A DNA stretch of 64,000 nt from Penium margaritaceum (lineage: Eukaryota; Streptophyta; Zygnematophyceae; Desmidiales; Peniaceae): NCBI GenBank assembly GCA_023375785.1, contig SZWC01016068.1, forward strand, positions 1 through 64,000, given 5' to 3'. The translations under genes and the position numbers were made by a program. How positions within the stretch are numbered: the first letter of the stretch is position 1; each line of letters starts with the position of its first letter. The notes under the pieces were generated by a model. That model saw only the letters and a program-made list of their open reading frames with translations, was not told where the DNA came from and searched no databases. Shown in pieces: positions 1-9,974 of the stretch.

Positions 1-307
1 AGAATAGGTCGGCCGACTACTTTCCGAGGCCCCCTTATCCCCACCCCCCTCCATTCCGAGGCCTCCAAACACCCCCTCACCCTCTTCTAGTGCCTGTTTG
101 TTGGTGCCCGTCTCCCGCATTGGTCGGGGCAGCCACATCTCCCGATAGAGAGTGTGTACGTGCAGTTTGACCCTAGGGTTTCACACAGGTGCCACGGTGT
201 GTGGTTTGGCCAGCCAGTGCACAAAGCACCGTGCATCGACTAATCTTGTTTTTCTCTAACGTATTGTGCCTTCGACTCGACCGGCTGGCCGGGCTCCAGC
301 AGTGACA
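1..307 (+). other. hAT 5' leader and GC-rich subterminal region
   Basis: Noncoding leader upstream of the first transposase ATG. It is C-rich on this strand, with repeated CCGAGG/CCGAC words in the first 60 bases that may belong to the left subterminal region. No TATA box stands out. An antisense open frame over 173-814 is treated as a shadow of the CAG-rich coding strand. Confidence 0.6.
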
Positions 308-1834
308 ATGGCCACTCAGGGCTCGCAACAGCAGTCTCTCCAATAGCAGCAGCAGCAGTTGATGCAGCAGCAGAGCCAACAGAAGCAGACACCCAGTGCA
401 TCGGGGTCTAAGCCGGATGGCACCCTCATCCAGGCAACGCTGAACGTCCGCGGCCGGGTGGAAAAACACAAGATGAAGCCCACCGTCGTCTGGACAGTAT
501 TCACGTGCGTGGTGATCAATGGAGAGCCAGCAGCTACGTGCAACCTGTGTCCGCCACGCACGGGACTGAGGGGGACCTTTGGCCTGCACCAAAGCAACAC
601 GTCTGGCATGTGGAAACGTCTTCGGCTGGAGCACAAGGAAAAGCACACGGAGTTGAAGGAGTTGGAGGTTCAGCAGAGCCTCGTACATGCAACATAGGCG
701 GCAGCACAGACGGCAGCCGAGGTGGACGGTACGAATGCTCATGTTGCACGTGGTGCTGCGGGAGTGGGACTTGTGTTCAACAAGAAGTACTTCTACTGTT
801 GCATCTGGAAGCACATAGTAGACAAGAATGAAAGCTTTCTGAGAATTGAATCATTCTGGCTGCGGCAAGCATTCCTGCACTGCAACCCATTTGCTATTCT
901 GTCTGGTAGGAGAACCTTGACGCGGCCTTTGAAGAACGGAGCTGCAGCTTTCCGCAAGAGACTGAGAAAGATGTTTGTGGAGGTTCTGTCGGCTTTTTCA
1001 TTCATAACAGACGGTTGGCAGTCCGACGCAAATCACAAGTACCTCAGTGCGACCGCGCACTAGATTACAGACTGGCAGATGCAGAGCGTGGCCTTGGCCT
1101 TCCCTTCGTGCAACGACGATGCAACTGCCGCCACTGTCTTTGACCTGTTTTCAGCTGCTGTGAAGGAGTGGCGGCTTTGGGACAAGATCTATTGTGTGAC
1201 GATGGACAACGACAGTGTGAACGACTCCATGGTGGATAATTTCTTGGTGCTGCAGAACGACAAATTTGACAAGGATGGCCACATCCGCTGCATGGGCCAC
1301 ATCTTGAACTTGGCTATCAAAGACTTGATTGCAGCGGAGCAGGTGGAGGAGCATCTTCGCGAGGCACAGGACATTGTGAACCATGTCAGCCGGTCTGCCA
1401 AGCATGAGCAGTCGCTCATGAACGCATGTCATGCCCGCGGTGTGAACTACCTCTCCCTCCACCTCGACACCCCCACAAGGTGGAACAGCACCCTAGACAT
1501 GTGTGAGAGGGTGGTGAGGATCAAGGAGGTGCTTGATGAGTGGCTCCAGACGCGGGATCATGCCCTTATTCCCGATGGGCAGGGCTGGGAGCTCCTTGGC
1601 ATGGTGATTGCAATCTTGAAGCCATTCAAGGGCTTCACTGAGGACATTAGCGGGCAAGAGTACCCAACTTTGTCCCTTGTGGTACCTTTCTTTAGCACAA
1701 TCCTGCAGAAACTTCACATCTAGTGCGTGAAGGCCACAAAGGCAGCAGAGAAGAAGCAGAAGAAGGCTACACTGGACAGCATGGAGAAGCTCCTAGTCAC
1801 GCTGCAGCCGGGCCTCTCTAGTGCCGTGGACAAG

Positions 1835-1954
1835 GTGAGATGGTGGTGGTAGTGGTGGTTGTGGTGGTTGCGGTGGTGATTGTATTCATTCAGACGTATG
1901 TTTATGTTCGTGTCACGTCTAACATTTGCTTTCATTATTCCATTGTGCTTGCAG
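1835..1954 (+). other. Intron 1 of hAT transposase
   Basis: A 120-bp GT-AG intron: exon end CAAG, donor GTGAGA, acceptor TTGCAG, then CTTGAG. Skipping it joins the VDK end of exon 1 to LENYVKR in the same phase. The body is rich in GGTGGT repeats. The same intron is at 12,753-12,872 in copy 2, where the acceptor reads TTGTAG. Confidence 0.75.
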
Positions 1955-2050
1955 CTTGAGAACTACGTGAAGAGGTGCAGCATCCGCCATGTTGTGGCAA
2001 CTGTGGTTGACCCTCGGTTCCGGTTCCGTTTCTTTGAGCGCGTGCACAAG

Positions 2051-2139
2051 GTACAATAAGTTGTTGTGGATGTGTCGGTACTCCTTCATTCGTTGTATTC
2101 TTTGAGTCATGTTCTAATTGGTTTGTCCTGGTTGTGTAG
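2051..2139 (+). other. Intron 2 of hAT transposase
   Basis: An 89-bp GT-AG intron with donor GTACAA and a T-rich acceptor ending TGTGTAG. It is phase 0 and carries in-frame stops if retained. It joins FFERVHK to DVLAMPATS; in relatives about 80-100 residues separate these motifs, so this intron may be the fused remnant of two introns after loss of an exon. Copy 2 equivalent: 12,969-13,057. Confidence 0.7.
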
Positions 2140-2598
2140 GACGTGCTGGCGATGCCAGCAACAAGCACTCCGTCCGAGCGGATGTTCTCGCTTGGCGGAA
2201 GGGTGGTGACGGATTTTCGCCATTCACTGTTGCAGCTGAGAGTTCAAGACCTGCTTTGCCTGAAAACTTGGATCAATGACCCTGCACTTAGAGATTTCCC
2301 GGTGGCACCCAATGGCACTATGGCAGAGGAGCTGCTTGAGATTGAGGAGAAAGAGAAGGCAACGAGGAGAGCACCAAGGAAGGCTGTCAAAGTAGCTAAG
2401 AAAGGCAAGGAGGGTGCCACAGAGGACCAGGATGCCGCATGCGACACTGCTGAGGTTCAGCCGAAAGAGGAGAGTGATGACGACAGTAGTTCAGAGGAGT
2501 CCGACGATGAGAGCGATGATGATGACAACGATGATGAGGTCAAAGGTGGATACATGGGTGGTGGAGGTGATGGTGATGAGGATGACGATGTACTATAG

Positions 2599-3180
2599 TT
2601 GAGCTAGTTTTATATTCCAAGTGATTTTCTTTCATAAAGTGTTTGTCTTCATTCCTTTCATGCTTCCATCCTTTCATGCTTATATCTAGTCTATGGTTTC
2701 CACTTGTCCAACATTATGTTTGAAGTTAGAGAACTGAGCTGTAAGTAATTCGTGGCCATTGTTTAAAGAGCTGAGCTCTTCTGTAAAGAATTAATGGCCA
2801 TGGTGTGAATGATAGGAACAACGATGAAGAAGCAACTTGGAAAACCACAGAGCAACATTACATTAGTGTTTGTCAGTTCCAATTCCATAATGTAATGTTG
2901 CTCCATGGAAAACCACAAAGCAACATTACATTAGTGTCAGTCGGCAACTTGGAAAACCATTGGCATTGTGACTGTCATAACAATTTACTGAAAAGAAGGT
3001 TGTGGTGTTTCTCATTGTTGGTGTTCTGGAGTGTCAGCAGTAGAGGTGATGGTGGTGCCACAGTAATGTTGGTAGTAATGGAGGTGGTGTTGGGGGTGGC
3101 GGTCATGGTGGTGAAGGTGGGAGTGGTGTTGGAATTGCTGGCAGTGGAGGTAGTTGTGTTGCTAGCGGGGGGAAGTGTGT
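2599..3180 (+). other. hAT 3' noncoding region with internal repeat and GT-rich tract
   Basis: No credible coding. It holds an AT-rich segment just after the transposase stop, a repeat cluster at 2,831-2,940, and from about 3,000 to 3,180 a GGTGGT/GTGGTG-rich low-complexity tract that accounts for the open frames seen on both strands. No canonical AATAAA was found near the stop. Confidence 0.6.
2850..2936. repeat. Inverted and direct repeat in hAT 3' region
   Basis: GAGCAACATTACATTA at 2,850-2,865 is the exact reverse complement of 2,888-2,903, giving a 16-bp stem around a 22-base loop. A third copy of the same word, in direct orientation, is at about 2,919-2,936. The surrounding GGAAAACCACA word is also duplicated. 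Copy 2 keeps the arrangement near 14,103-14,189. Confidence 0.85.
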
Positions 3181-3204
3181 GAACAGCAGGCTCACGAGTC
3201 TGCC

Positions 3205-3336
3205 GCAATGGAATCGCGATCCTGTGGTCTCGCGATTCCGAGACGGGACTCGCGATACCGAGACTGGGACTGGTCTCGGACTTGCAAGACCGATTCCGGC
3301 CTGGGAATCGCGATACCGGTCTCGTTTTCACCCTTA
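3205..3336. promoter_or_regulatory. hAT right subterminal repeat array (probable transposase-binding sites)
   Basis: The last 130 bases hold four TCGCGAT words (3,214-3,220; 3,230-3,236; 3,250-3,256; 3,308-3,314), two CCGAGAC words and several GGTCTCG words, ending GTTTTCACCCTTA. hAT transposases are known to bind short motifs repeated near the ends. The binding role here is inferred from position and repetition. Confidence 0.6.
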
Positions 3337-3344
3337 AGTCCACC
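3337..3344. repeat. hAT target-site duplication, right side (copy 1)
   Basis: AGTCCACC directly follows the hAT end. The identical octamer precedes the hAT in copy 2 (10,813-10,820), and 8 bp is the usual hAT target duplication length. Confidence 0.85.
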
Positions 3345-3767
3345 TCGGGCTTTGTGTGCCTCTTGAACAGTGGTGCAGTCTCTTGGGCAAGCAGAAAGCA
3401 AGACTGTGTCTCCTTCTAGACTGTTGAGACAGAATACATACCTCTATCAGAAGCATGCAAGGAGACACAGTGGCTATACAGTTTGCATGCCGAGATGAAA
3501 GTGAAACAAACGGCGGCAACACAGGTCCGCATAGACAACAAGTACCACTACTCATGCGACCTTGTCGCAAAGGAGATCATGGACCTGGAATACGTAGAGA
3601 CCAGGAAGATGCTCGTGGATTGCATGACAAAGGCGCTGGAAAGCCAATTACACTCTGCAGGTACTCGAGGCATCGGTATGGTCAACGCAGTAAAAAAAGA
3701 CTGAGGCCAAGACTACTAGAGAGAGGAGAGATCTCATAGCTAATGGAGGCAGATGCAAGGGAGAGTT
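3337..3767 (+). pseudogene. Copia B fossil B1: end of RNase H and polypurine tract (copy 1)
   Basis: Fragment of a Ty1/Copia pol gene. After the hAT the RNase H region resumes with Copia hallmarks (STSGF, SGAVSWASRKQ) and a C-terminal part with the RIDNKY, VAKEIMD and ETRKMLVDCMTKAL motifs, ending near 3,704. A purine-rich tract (GCAAGGGAGAG) sits just before the LTR. Broken fossil, several breaks; its left part is outside the window here and at 10,599-10,820 in copy 2. Confidence 0.8.
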
Positions 3768-4517
3768 TGTTGACCTGATATGCTACCTGTCCATGGCTAA
3801 TGTTTCAACAGGCACAGGACAAACTAGGCATGCACTGCTCCCTTCGAGTAAATCTCCTAAGTCTGGTCCAGATAGACAAGGCATGCACTTATCTTTTGGA
3901 GCAAGTCCCCTTGGTCTAATCTCGATAATATAGCCAGCAAATACTACTTAGGACAACTCCTTGTGGTTTAGACGCTCAAGAGTTAGTCTTTGGAGCGAGA
4001 GGTCAACGGGTCAAATCCCACCCCGGTGACTACTTTCCTTTTTGACCCAAACGTGGACATGAAGATTCTAAGCGATCTCGCAAAATATTTCAAGGGCTTT
4101 CTTGGTAGCTGGCGCCACTTGAAAATCACTGGGAGTGCCATGTAGGCATAGGGGATTGTGCAATCTAGATCGCCCCCAAAACACCTCATCCAATGAGCCA
4201 CGCCTTGGCAAGAGGCTGGCTCTAGGACGATAAGAACTTGTCAGATTCCTGCCATTCATTACATTTCTTACCTTTGAGACTCCTCATAGAGTTATCCTAA
4301 AGAAGCATTAGTTGGTCAAAGCCCCAGGAGTAAACTCTTTGTGCAACAGTGACTAGGTGCTAAGGATACAGTGCAAGGAAATGATTCCTATGGATTGCTT
4401 TGTGTAGAATCGTGATTTTCAGGATGATATCTCCTCGTAGTTGCAATACTAGGAGCGGATGGCAAGCGGCATTGTGTTGGCACTGTCTTTTAATCCGTTG
4501 CCTGAGGCCGGTTGACA
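3768..4517 (+). repeat. Copia B LTR (copy 1)
   Basis: Starts TGTTGACC right after the polypurine tract. It is homologous along its length to the split LTR at 36,982-37,059 plus 43,383-44,073, which is how its limits were set; the right limit is approximate. The stretch has no coding potential. It is shared between B1 on the left and B2 on the right. Confidence 0.6.
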
Positions 4518-5009
4518 TAAGCATGGAGTCATCTCTACTGGGAATACTGAACATCGCTTTAGGTGTGCCAATGATAACCTTGTCCATGCAGAAGACAAGG
4601 GAGATAAGTTGATCACATCAACATGATGCATACTAAAAAAGACTTGAAATTAGAGAAGGTCGTCTACATGCCAGCTTTTACGGCAAACATATAGTTGGTG
4701 TCCAACATCACAGGCGAAGACATGAAGGTCACTTTCACAAAGGAAGGGGCCATAATTATCAAGAACAAGGACATCAAGATCTTCTATCCAAAGGAAGTCT
4801 CTTGACGCACAGGTCTCAAAAGTTGATGGACTCTCCAAATTGCAGACCAAGCCCCTTGATAGTACACATGAGGGATATACGGCGGTTGAAGGGCCCAAGT
4901 ATCCAAAGCCAGATGTTACACCACACGCCGTCATCATGGCGGCGAACTCCCCCAAAAATGCAAATGTTAAGCTATGGCATAGGCGCTCTGAGCATGTGCC
5001 TTAACACAT
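4518..5009 (+). pseudogene. Copia B fossil B2: internal region up to GAG-pre-integrase (copy 1)
   Basis: Degraded pol sequence. Recognisable words include LEKVVYMPAF, the GEDMKVTFTKEG stretch and, at the right end, the start of the GAG-pre-integrase domain (KLWHRRFEHVHEH, clearer in copy 2). The element is interrupted at 5,010 by Copia A fossil A1 and its integrase continues at 34,835. Broken, many breaks. Confidence 0.7.
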
Positions 5010-5722
5010 TATTGGATCTGGAGGAGAGAGGGAGCCTTGGAGCAGTCAACATGTGGGACTAGAAGGGCATCACTTGTGCTGAAGAATGGTTATCGGATCA
5101 CTCAAAATGATGGAGTACGTATACAGCTAGAGCTTGGGCAAGTCAGCCCTCTCACACGCCACACCTCTTAGCCATGGAGGCTAAGGCTCAAGTACTAGAG
5201 TCCATAATCTCACATAAGGGAGGAAATCAGCCTAGCAACCAGGCTAACCATTCACACACAACCTAGAGAGCTTGAAAATGCTCTCATGACACACTCCTAG
5301 TGGACACATCACCCATAATCCCATGGAGAATCGCCATGTGTCGATGGCTAGCACACAAGGATCTCACCTCACCTAAAAAGTAAGGAGAGGAACCTTTCTC
5401 ATCGTCAGCACACTCTGACAGGGCAACCCAATAATCAAAGTCTTGACTGGGTCTTGACCCTCGACCTCTTGTTTTTTTCTTTTCTCAGGCTAAGGCATGG
5501 AGCCATCACCCAGGGTCACCCGGATATCGGTAGTCGATGATCCCAAAAACTAAAAAATTCATATCTCTCAATCCGACCGTTAGATTGGCCTCAAACTTGG
5601 ACCGTACACATTTTGCCATTTGATCAAGCTCAACGTTTTGACGATCAGAACAAGCATCTGCTAGTGTCCTATAACTTACACCTATGGACCTGAAACTCAG
5701 CCGGATGGCTCCTCTCCTATCA
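5010..5722 (-). repeat. Copia A LTR, 3' LTR of A1 (copy 1)
   Basis: Reverse complement of the family A LTR. It aligns with the opposite LTR at 34,097-34,834 and with the plus-strand LTRs elsewhere, including the conserved CCATGG and TAGCACACAAGGATCTCAC segments. Confidence 0.8.
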
Positions 5723-7578
5723 ATCTCTCATTTTGCCGCAGTCAAAGTGGGCTTAGTCTACATGCCTTCATGCAAAACTGTTGTTTCTCACGGGTCACTC
5801 CTCTGGTACAGAAATCAGCGACCTGCTTGCTGGTTGGAGTAAACTCCAGCTTGATAGCACCCTCCTACATCATTTGCCAGATGAAGTGATATGCGATATC
5901 AATGTGCGCTATGCGTGCATGGTGCTCAAGATTTTTGGCGAGTGCGATTGAGCTCTGGTTGTCGACGCGCATAGGAACTGTAACTGCTGCACTCTCACTC
6001 ATCTCTTCCATGAGACGTTTAAGCCAAACTGCTTCCTTGGCTACAAAGCTGAGAGAGACGTACTCAGCTTCCGTGCTTGAGATAGCCACGACCACCTGCC
6101 ATTTGCTACACCAACTGATGGCCCCATCGTTCATGAGGAACACATGTCCAGAGATGGACTTGCGGTCCTCACGGTTTGAAGCCCAATCTGCGTCTGTATA
6201 GCCGATGATGTTGTCGTTGCCATTGTAGGTGATGCCGATGTTGATGCTTCCAGCAAGGTAGCGGAGGATCTGCTTCACTGCCTTTAGGTGTTCAGGACCA
6301 CGATTAGCCATGGCTGGCTCACAGCGCTAACAGCCTTTGCAAGGTCCGGCCTGGTTGCAACGATCAGGAACATGAGGCTGCCGACGGCGCGTTGGCATTT
6401 CGTTCGCTCAGCTGCATTTGCTTCTCCACCGAAGCTCAATAGGTACTGCCGCGTCTCTAGCGGCGTGCCGATTGGTCTGGCCACTGCCATGCCGAACCGT
6501 TGTAAGATATCCTTGATGTATGGACTCTGCTACAGGAAGAGAGAGCGTGATTTGCGGTCACGCGTGATCTGAATACCAGGGAAGAATGATGTCTCCCCGA
6601 GATCGGACATCTAAAAGCACTCTTCCATGGCCTCCTTGAGCTCCTACAATGCAGACATGCTGTTTCAAAGGAGGAGCATGTCATCCACATACACGATGAT
6701 GATGAACACCTCATGACCATGCTACTAGCGATAGACGGTGTAGTCACACACACCATCTGCTTCCCGCTTCTTCTTGAACACCCACTTGCCCTTGATCACC
6801 TTACATCCAGGTGGACGCTCAGTCAGCTCCCACGTACCGTTGTCGAGCTACGACTGTATCTCTTGCTGCACAGCTTGTGCCCAATGCACTGCATCTAGTG
6901 CATTGGACACAAGCTGCCCATCTAGTCCATGGCCTCCTTGTACAATATCGGCTCATCAGATTCTGCTGCAACTGCGACATTCATTTGGTCTCGTTTCTGA
7001 AGCATCCAGAAATGCCCGCGCTCACCAGGCTTGTAGCGCACCCTGAGAGGGTACCTGCGACTTGGTACTGGAGCGCTAGCAGGCGGCATGCGCGGTCCTA
7101 CCGATACAACAGCTTCTGCTGATGGTGGTGCATCTTCTTCCTCTACTTGTGCCGATGAGGCCGATGTATTGTCTGCACCAGACATGGGAGAATAGAGGGG
7201 TTCTCTTACAATCACAATAGAGGAAGGATCAAAGGAGACAGGGTCAGGGAGAATGTCTGCTCCCACTGCCTCGTCAGCTGCTGCTTCTGCTACCTCTCCA
7301 TAGATAATGTTGGTGCCAATAACGTTGCTCTCGTTGAAGACGAGATCCCTGGAGATGATGACATGGCCTGTATCACTCTTGTAGAGGCCATAAGCCTTGC
7401 TTGCCACATCATAGTCAATCATCAGCATCTGCGCGCTCTTGGTGTCCCACTTTTGCCGCCTCTCCTTTGGTATGTACATGTGTGCCAAGCTGCCAAACGT
7501 GTGAAGATGACTCACGCTCATCTTCTTGCCAAACCACGCCTCGTACGGTGTCATCGGCTCTAGAGTCTTGGTTGGACT
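5723..7578 (-). pseudogene. A1 pol: RNase H, reverse transcriptase, integrase C-terminal part (copy 1)
   Basis: Read from right to left: the integrase C-terminal part (EPMTPYEAWFGKK, then SLAHMYIPKE and VIISRDLVFNES), an acidic linker, reverse transcriptase and RNase H (YTDADWA, then SISGHVFLMN, AISSTEAEYVSLS and RVDNQSSIALAKN; the last domain lies at about 5,865-6,311). A purine-rich tract is next to the 3' LTR. The right edge is the insertion point of A2, marked by GGACT. Copia pol makes the enzymes that copy and integrate the element. Broken fossil, several breaks. Confidence 0.85.
7574..7578. repeat. Target-site duplication of A2, left (copy 1)
   Basis: GGACT immediately left of the A2 LTR; the partner is at 31,396-31,400. 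Five bp is the usual Copia length. Confidence 0.75.
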
Positions 7579-8316
7579 AGTTGGGAAAGGAGCCATCCGA
7601 CTCAACTTCAGGTTCACATGAGCAAGTTCCAGGAAACTACTAGATTCCTGCTCCGATCTTCCATCTAAGTTCACTATTTGAAAGATCAGGTGGCAAATTG
7701 TCTATGGTCCACGTTTGAGGCCGATCCAAAGGTCGGATCGGGAAATATGAATTTCCAAAGTTGTTTGGATCATCGACCGCCGATATCCAAGTGACCATGG
7801 GCGACGGCTCCATGCCTTAGCCTGAGAAAAGAAAACGCAGAAGGTTCAAGGTCAAGACCTGATGGGGGAAATATCCATAAAGGTTCTAGATTCTTGGGTT
7901 TCCTCAACAGAGTATGCTAACTAGGAAAAAAGGTACATGTCCGTTCATTTTACGTGAGGTGAGATCCTTGTGTGCTAGCCATGGACACATGGCGATTCTC
8001 CATGGGATTGTGGGTTATGTGACCACTAAGAGAGTATAATGAGAGCATTTTCTAGCTCTCTAAGTTGTGTGTGAGTGGTCAGACTGATTGCTAGGCTGAT
8101 TTCCTCCCTTGTGTGAGATTATGGACTCTAGTATGTGAGCCTTAACCTCCATGGCTAAAAAGTGTGGCTTGTAAGAATGCTGACTTGCCCAAGCTCTAAC
8201 TCTATACGTACTCCATAACTTTGAGTTGTTTAACAACCATTCTTTAGCACAAGTGATGCTGTTCCAGTCCGACATGCTCGCTGCTCCAAGGCTCCCTCTC
8301 TCTTCTAGATCCACCA
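7579..8316 (+). repeat. Copia A LTR, 5' LTR of A2 (copy 1)
   Basis: 738-bp family A LTR. It carries the AGGTGAGGTGAGATCC segment and the small stem-loops typical of the family, with a TATA-like word (CTATACGTA) in its right third. The PBS follows two bases later. Confidence 0.85.
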
Positions 8317-8962
8317 CTTGGTACCAGAGCCAGGTTTTGCCACTTTCGGACAGCACAGGCCGTCACTTTGAGAGTGACGGATTGGTACAAAACTTCCAAC
8401 AGATTTGATGATCAACCACACGATCTTCAAGTTCAAGAGAAAATATTTCCAACGAGCCCAAGATCCCAAAGATCGAACGTTCGGATTGAGAGTTATGTGC
8501 AAAACGAGGTCGGTCAAGGCTACACTCTTCTCTCTGAGTAAGACTGTCGCCTTGTGGTGACCATAACTCTCTTGTTTCTTTGTCAAATTGAGAAAGTAGC
8601 TCAAAAGAATTAAATTATTTTTCCTAAGGTTTCCATTGTTACAAAAACATTTTCATTCCATTTGTACGTTTGGGACAAACACTGTTACAAGCTGGCTGGT
8701 GTGAGCTAGAGTGGGAGCACAGGCATACCCTGTTTTGAAGAGAGCATATCTTTAAAAATCCCGTGTTGATGACCCTGTTTTATGTGTCGAACTGAAAGGT
8801 TTTGAGCTGAATATTCCAGTCAGGGGCTCAATATTCCATTATTACTAGTCTGGTGGCCTTTATAGTCCATTTTCTATCAGACAGATTTCTGGCAGAAGTA
8901 GCGGTAGAAGCAAGGGTAGCGCCGCCATTCAAGGGCAGCGGTGAGCATCACCAAAGCTCAAA
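8317..8962 (+). other. A2 untranslated leader (copy 1)
   Basis: Noncoding Copia A leader between PBS and gag, recognisable in every copy (GTTTGGGA, ACAAGCTGGCTG and GATGACCCTGTTTTATG words). No gene seen. Confidence 0.75.
8319..8330 (+). promoter_or_regulatory. Primer-binding site of A2 (tRNA-iMet type, copy 1)
   Basis: Twelve bases closely matching the TGGTATCAGAGC site found after plant Copia LTRs, complementary to the 3' end of initiator tRNA-Met. It lies two bases past the LTR. Confidence 0.75.
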
Positions 8963-9974
8963 ATGACAAAACCAGGCGTGGTAACAGCAGCCCATCCCTT
9001 AGAGAGGCTGGTAGGACGCACCAACTTCACGTTTTGGAAGATCCGTGTCCGCCTCCTTTTAGAGGAAGAGGGCTTTTAGGAGGTGGTTAGCGGCGACAAG
9101 GGTGCTCCGCCTCCACAGGCAAAAGTCATCACCGCAGCGGAGGTGGTGGCGAGGAAGACGCCGCAAAAAGGTGCAGGAGATGCAATTTCATCTACAACTG
9201 CAGCACCGGGATATGAGGAGTGGAAGAAGAAGGACAGGCAGGCCTAAATGCTACTTATCAATGCCAACTCCAACCCGCATCTTTTGTACGTGAGTAACAA
9301 GACTAGTGCAAAAGAGGGGTGGGACACATTGTGCGAGACGTATGAGAGCAAGGATCTTGCATTCCTCATGCTTTTGGAGGAGAAGATGATGGCGTTGAAA
9401 ATACAGGGTGGCGAAGGGATGGAGGCGTACTTGGATGGGGCAAAGGAGCTGATGAAGCTGCTGAAAGCGGAAGATACGCGCTTCGTTCTCCTCTTGCTCA
9501 GGGGACTCCCAACAAGCTATGACATGGTAGGAGAGACGTTGGAGAGCTAGCCGACTCTCGAACTGGACTTTATCTGCTCGTACCTGGTGCAGGTAGAGCT
9601 GCGTCGCAATGCCGAAAAGCGTCATGTCGGCAGCTTCAGCAGTGGCCATGGCCATGGCCTGATGCTACCAGTAGCAGCAACAGTCTTGGCACCACAGAGG
9701 TAAGAAGAAGGACAAGTGCCACTATTGCCAGAAAGAGGGGCACTACAAAAAGAGTGTTTAAAGTTGAAGTGGGATAAGGAGCAATAGCAGTACCAGCAAC
9801 AAAAAGAGCAATCTCTACAGGGACAGCAGCAACAGTAACGCAAACGTATGCATCAACAGCAGCAGCAGCAAAATCAGACCGACGTGCGTCATTTTGGCAA
9901 CATGAACGTCGCCAAGGAGGTACGCGACCGTCCTTTCATGGCGAAGTCTGACGTATCGCAGAAGGAGAAGGCGG
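8963..9974 (+). pseudogene. A2 gag (copy 1)
   Basis: Copia A capsid gene fossil. The start was chosen by alignment with the ATGGCAGCA start of other copies. The N-terminal NFTFWKIR motif is followed by a helical UBN2-like gag domain (MLLINANSNPHLLYV, then LLRGLPTSYD), a CCHC zinc knuckle (CHYCQKEGHY), a Gln-rich CAG spacer and the VRHFGNMNVAKEV start of the protease part. It then meets the LTR of A3. Broken, several breaks. Confidence 0.8.

Larger units (their letters stand above)
308..2598 (+). pseudogene. hAT-family transposase, three exons, interrupted by TAG codons (copy 1)
   Basis: Cut-and-paste transposase that would act in the nucleus on the ends of its own element. Exons are 308-1834, 1955-2050 and 2140-2598, all phase 0. 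Starting at ATG 308: a Gln-rich N terminus, a BED zinc finger (C78, C81, H109, H113), a hAT core with the first catalytic Asp in the ITDGW motif (D235), a second Asp in TMDND (D300), CxxH at 328-331, and the family motif TRWNST near 390-395. Exon 3 opens with the C-terminal dimerisation block containing PSERMFS, then a Lys/Arg-rich stretch and a long Asp/Glu/Gly tail. In exon 1 the frame is interrupted only by TAG, at 344, 695, 1061 and 1721; the 344 codon is CAG in copy 2. Compared with family members, the stretch between the VDPRF motif and the dimerisation block, where the third catalytic acid lies, is absent. Most likely a decayed gene; recoding of TAG is a weaker alternative. Confidence 0.85.
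1..3336 (+). mobile_element. hAT DNA transposon, duplicate copy 1 (left end outside window)
   Basis: This is the same element as 10,821-14,589 but without its first 99 or so bases, which lie beyond the window, and without the MITE. It contains a leader, a three-exon transposase gene, a 3' noncoding stretch and a right end finishing CACCCTTA, followed by AGTCCACC, the sequence that flanks both ends of copy 2. The right flank is Copia B RNase H coding sequence, so the hAT landed in an already present retrotransposon. It is probably not autonomous because the transposase frame holds four TAG codons. Confidence 0.9.

Noticed and set aside
173-814. 213-codon open frame antisense to hAT exon 1 (copy 2 equivalent 11,093-11,566)
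   Set aside because: It mirrors the CAG-rich sense frame: the Leu/Cys runs are reverse-complemented Gln/Ala codons. No domain, and the sense strand carries clear BED and hAT motifs.
1151-1462. Antisense His/Val-rich open frame under the hAT core
   Set aside because: Shadow of the sense reading frame, which matches hAT motifs.
2805-3182. 125-codon open frame in the hAT 3' region (and 14,037-14,435)
   Set aside because: Val/Leu-rich only because of the GGTGGT tract; no start context, no domain, lies beyond the transposase stop.
1-3336. Alternative genetic code with TAG as Gln as the main explanation
   Set aside because: Kept only as a minor option: one of the TAG positions is where hAT proteins usually have an aromatic residue, the gene itself also ends in TAG, and no host gene is available to test it.
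6922-7674. Reading the 250-codon minus frame as one intact protein including its start
   Set aside because: The first roughly 30 residues come from the LTR of A2 on the opposite strand; only the part left of 7,578 is A1 pol.
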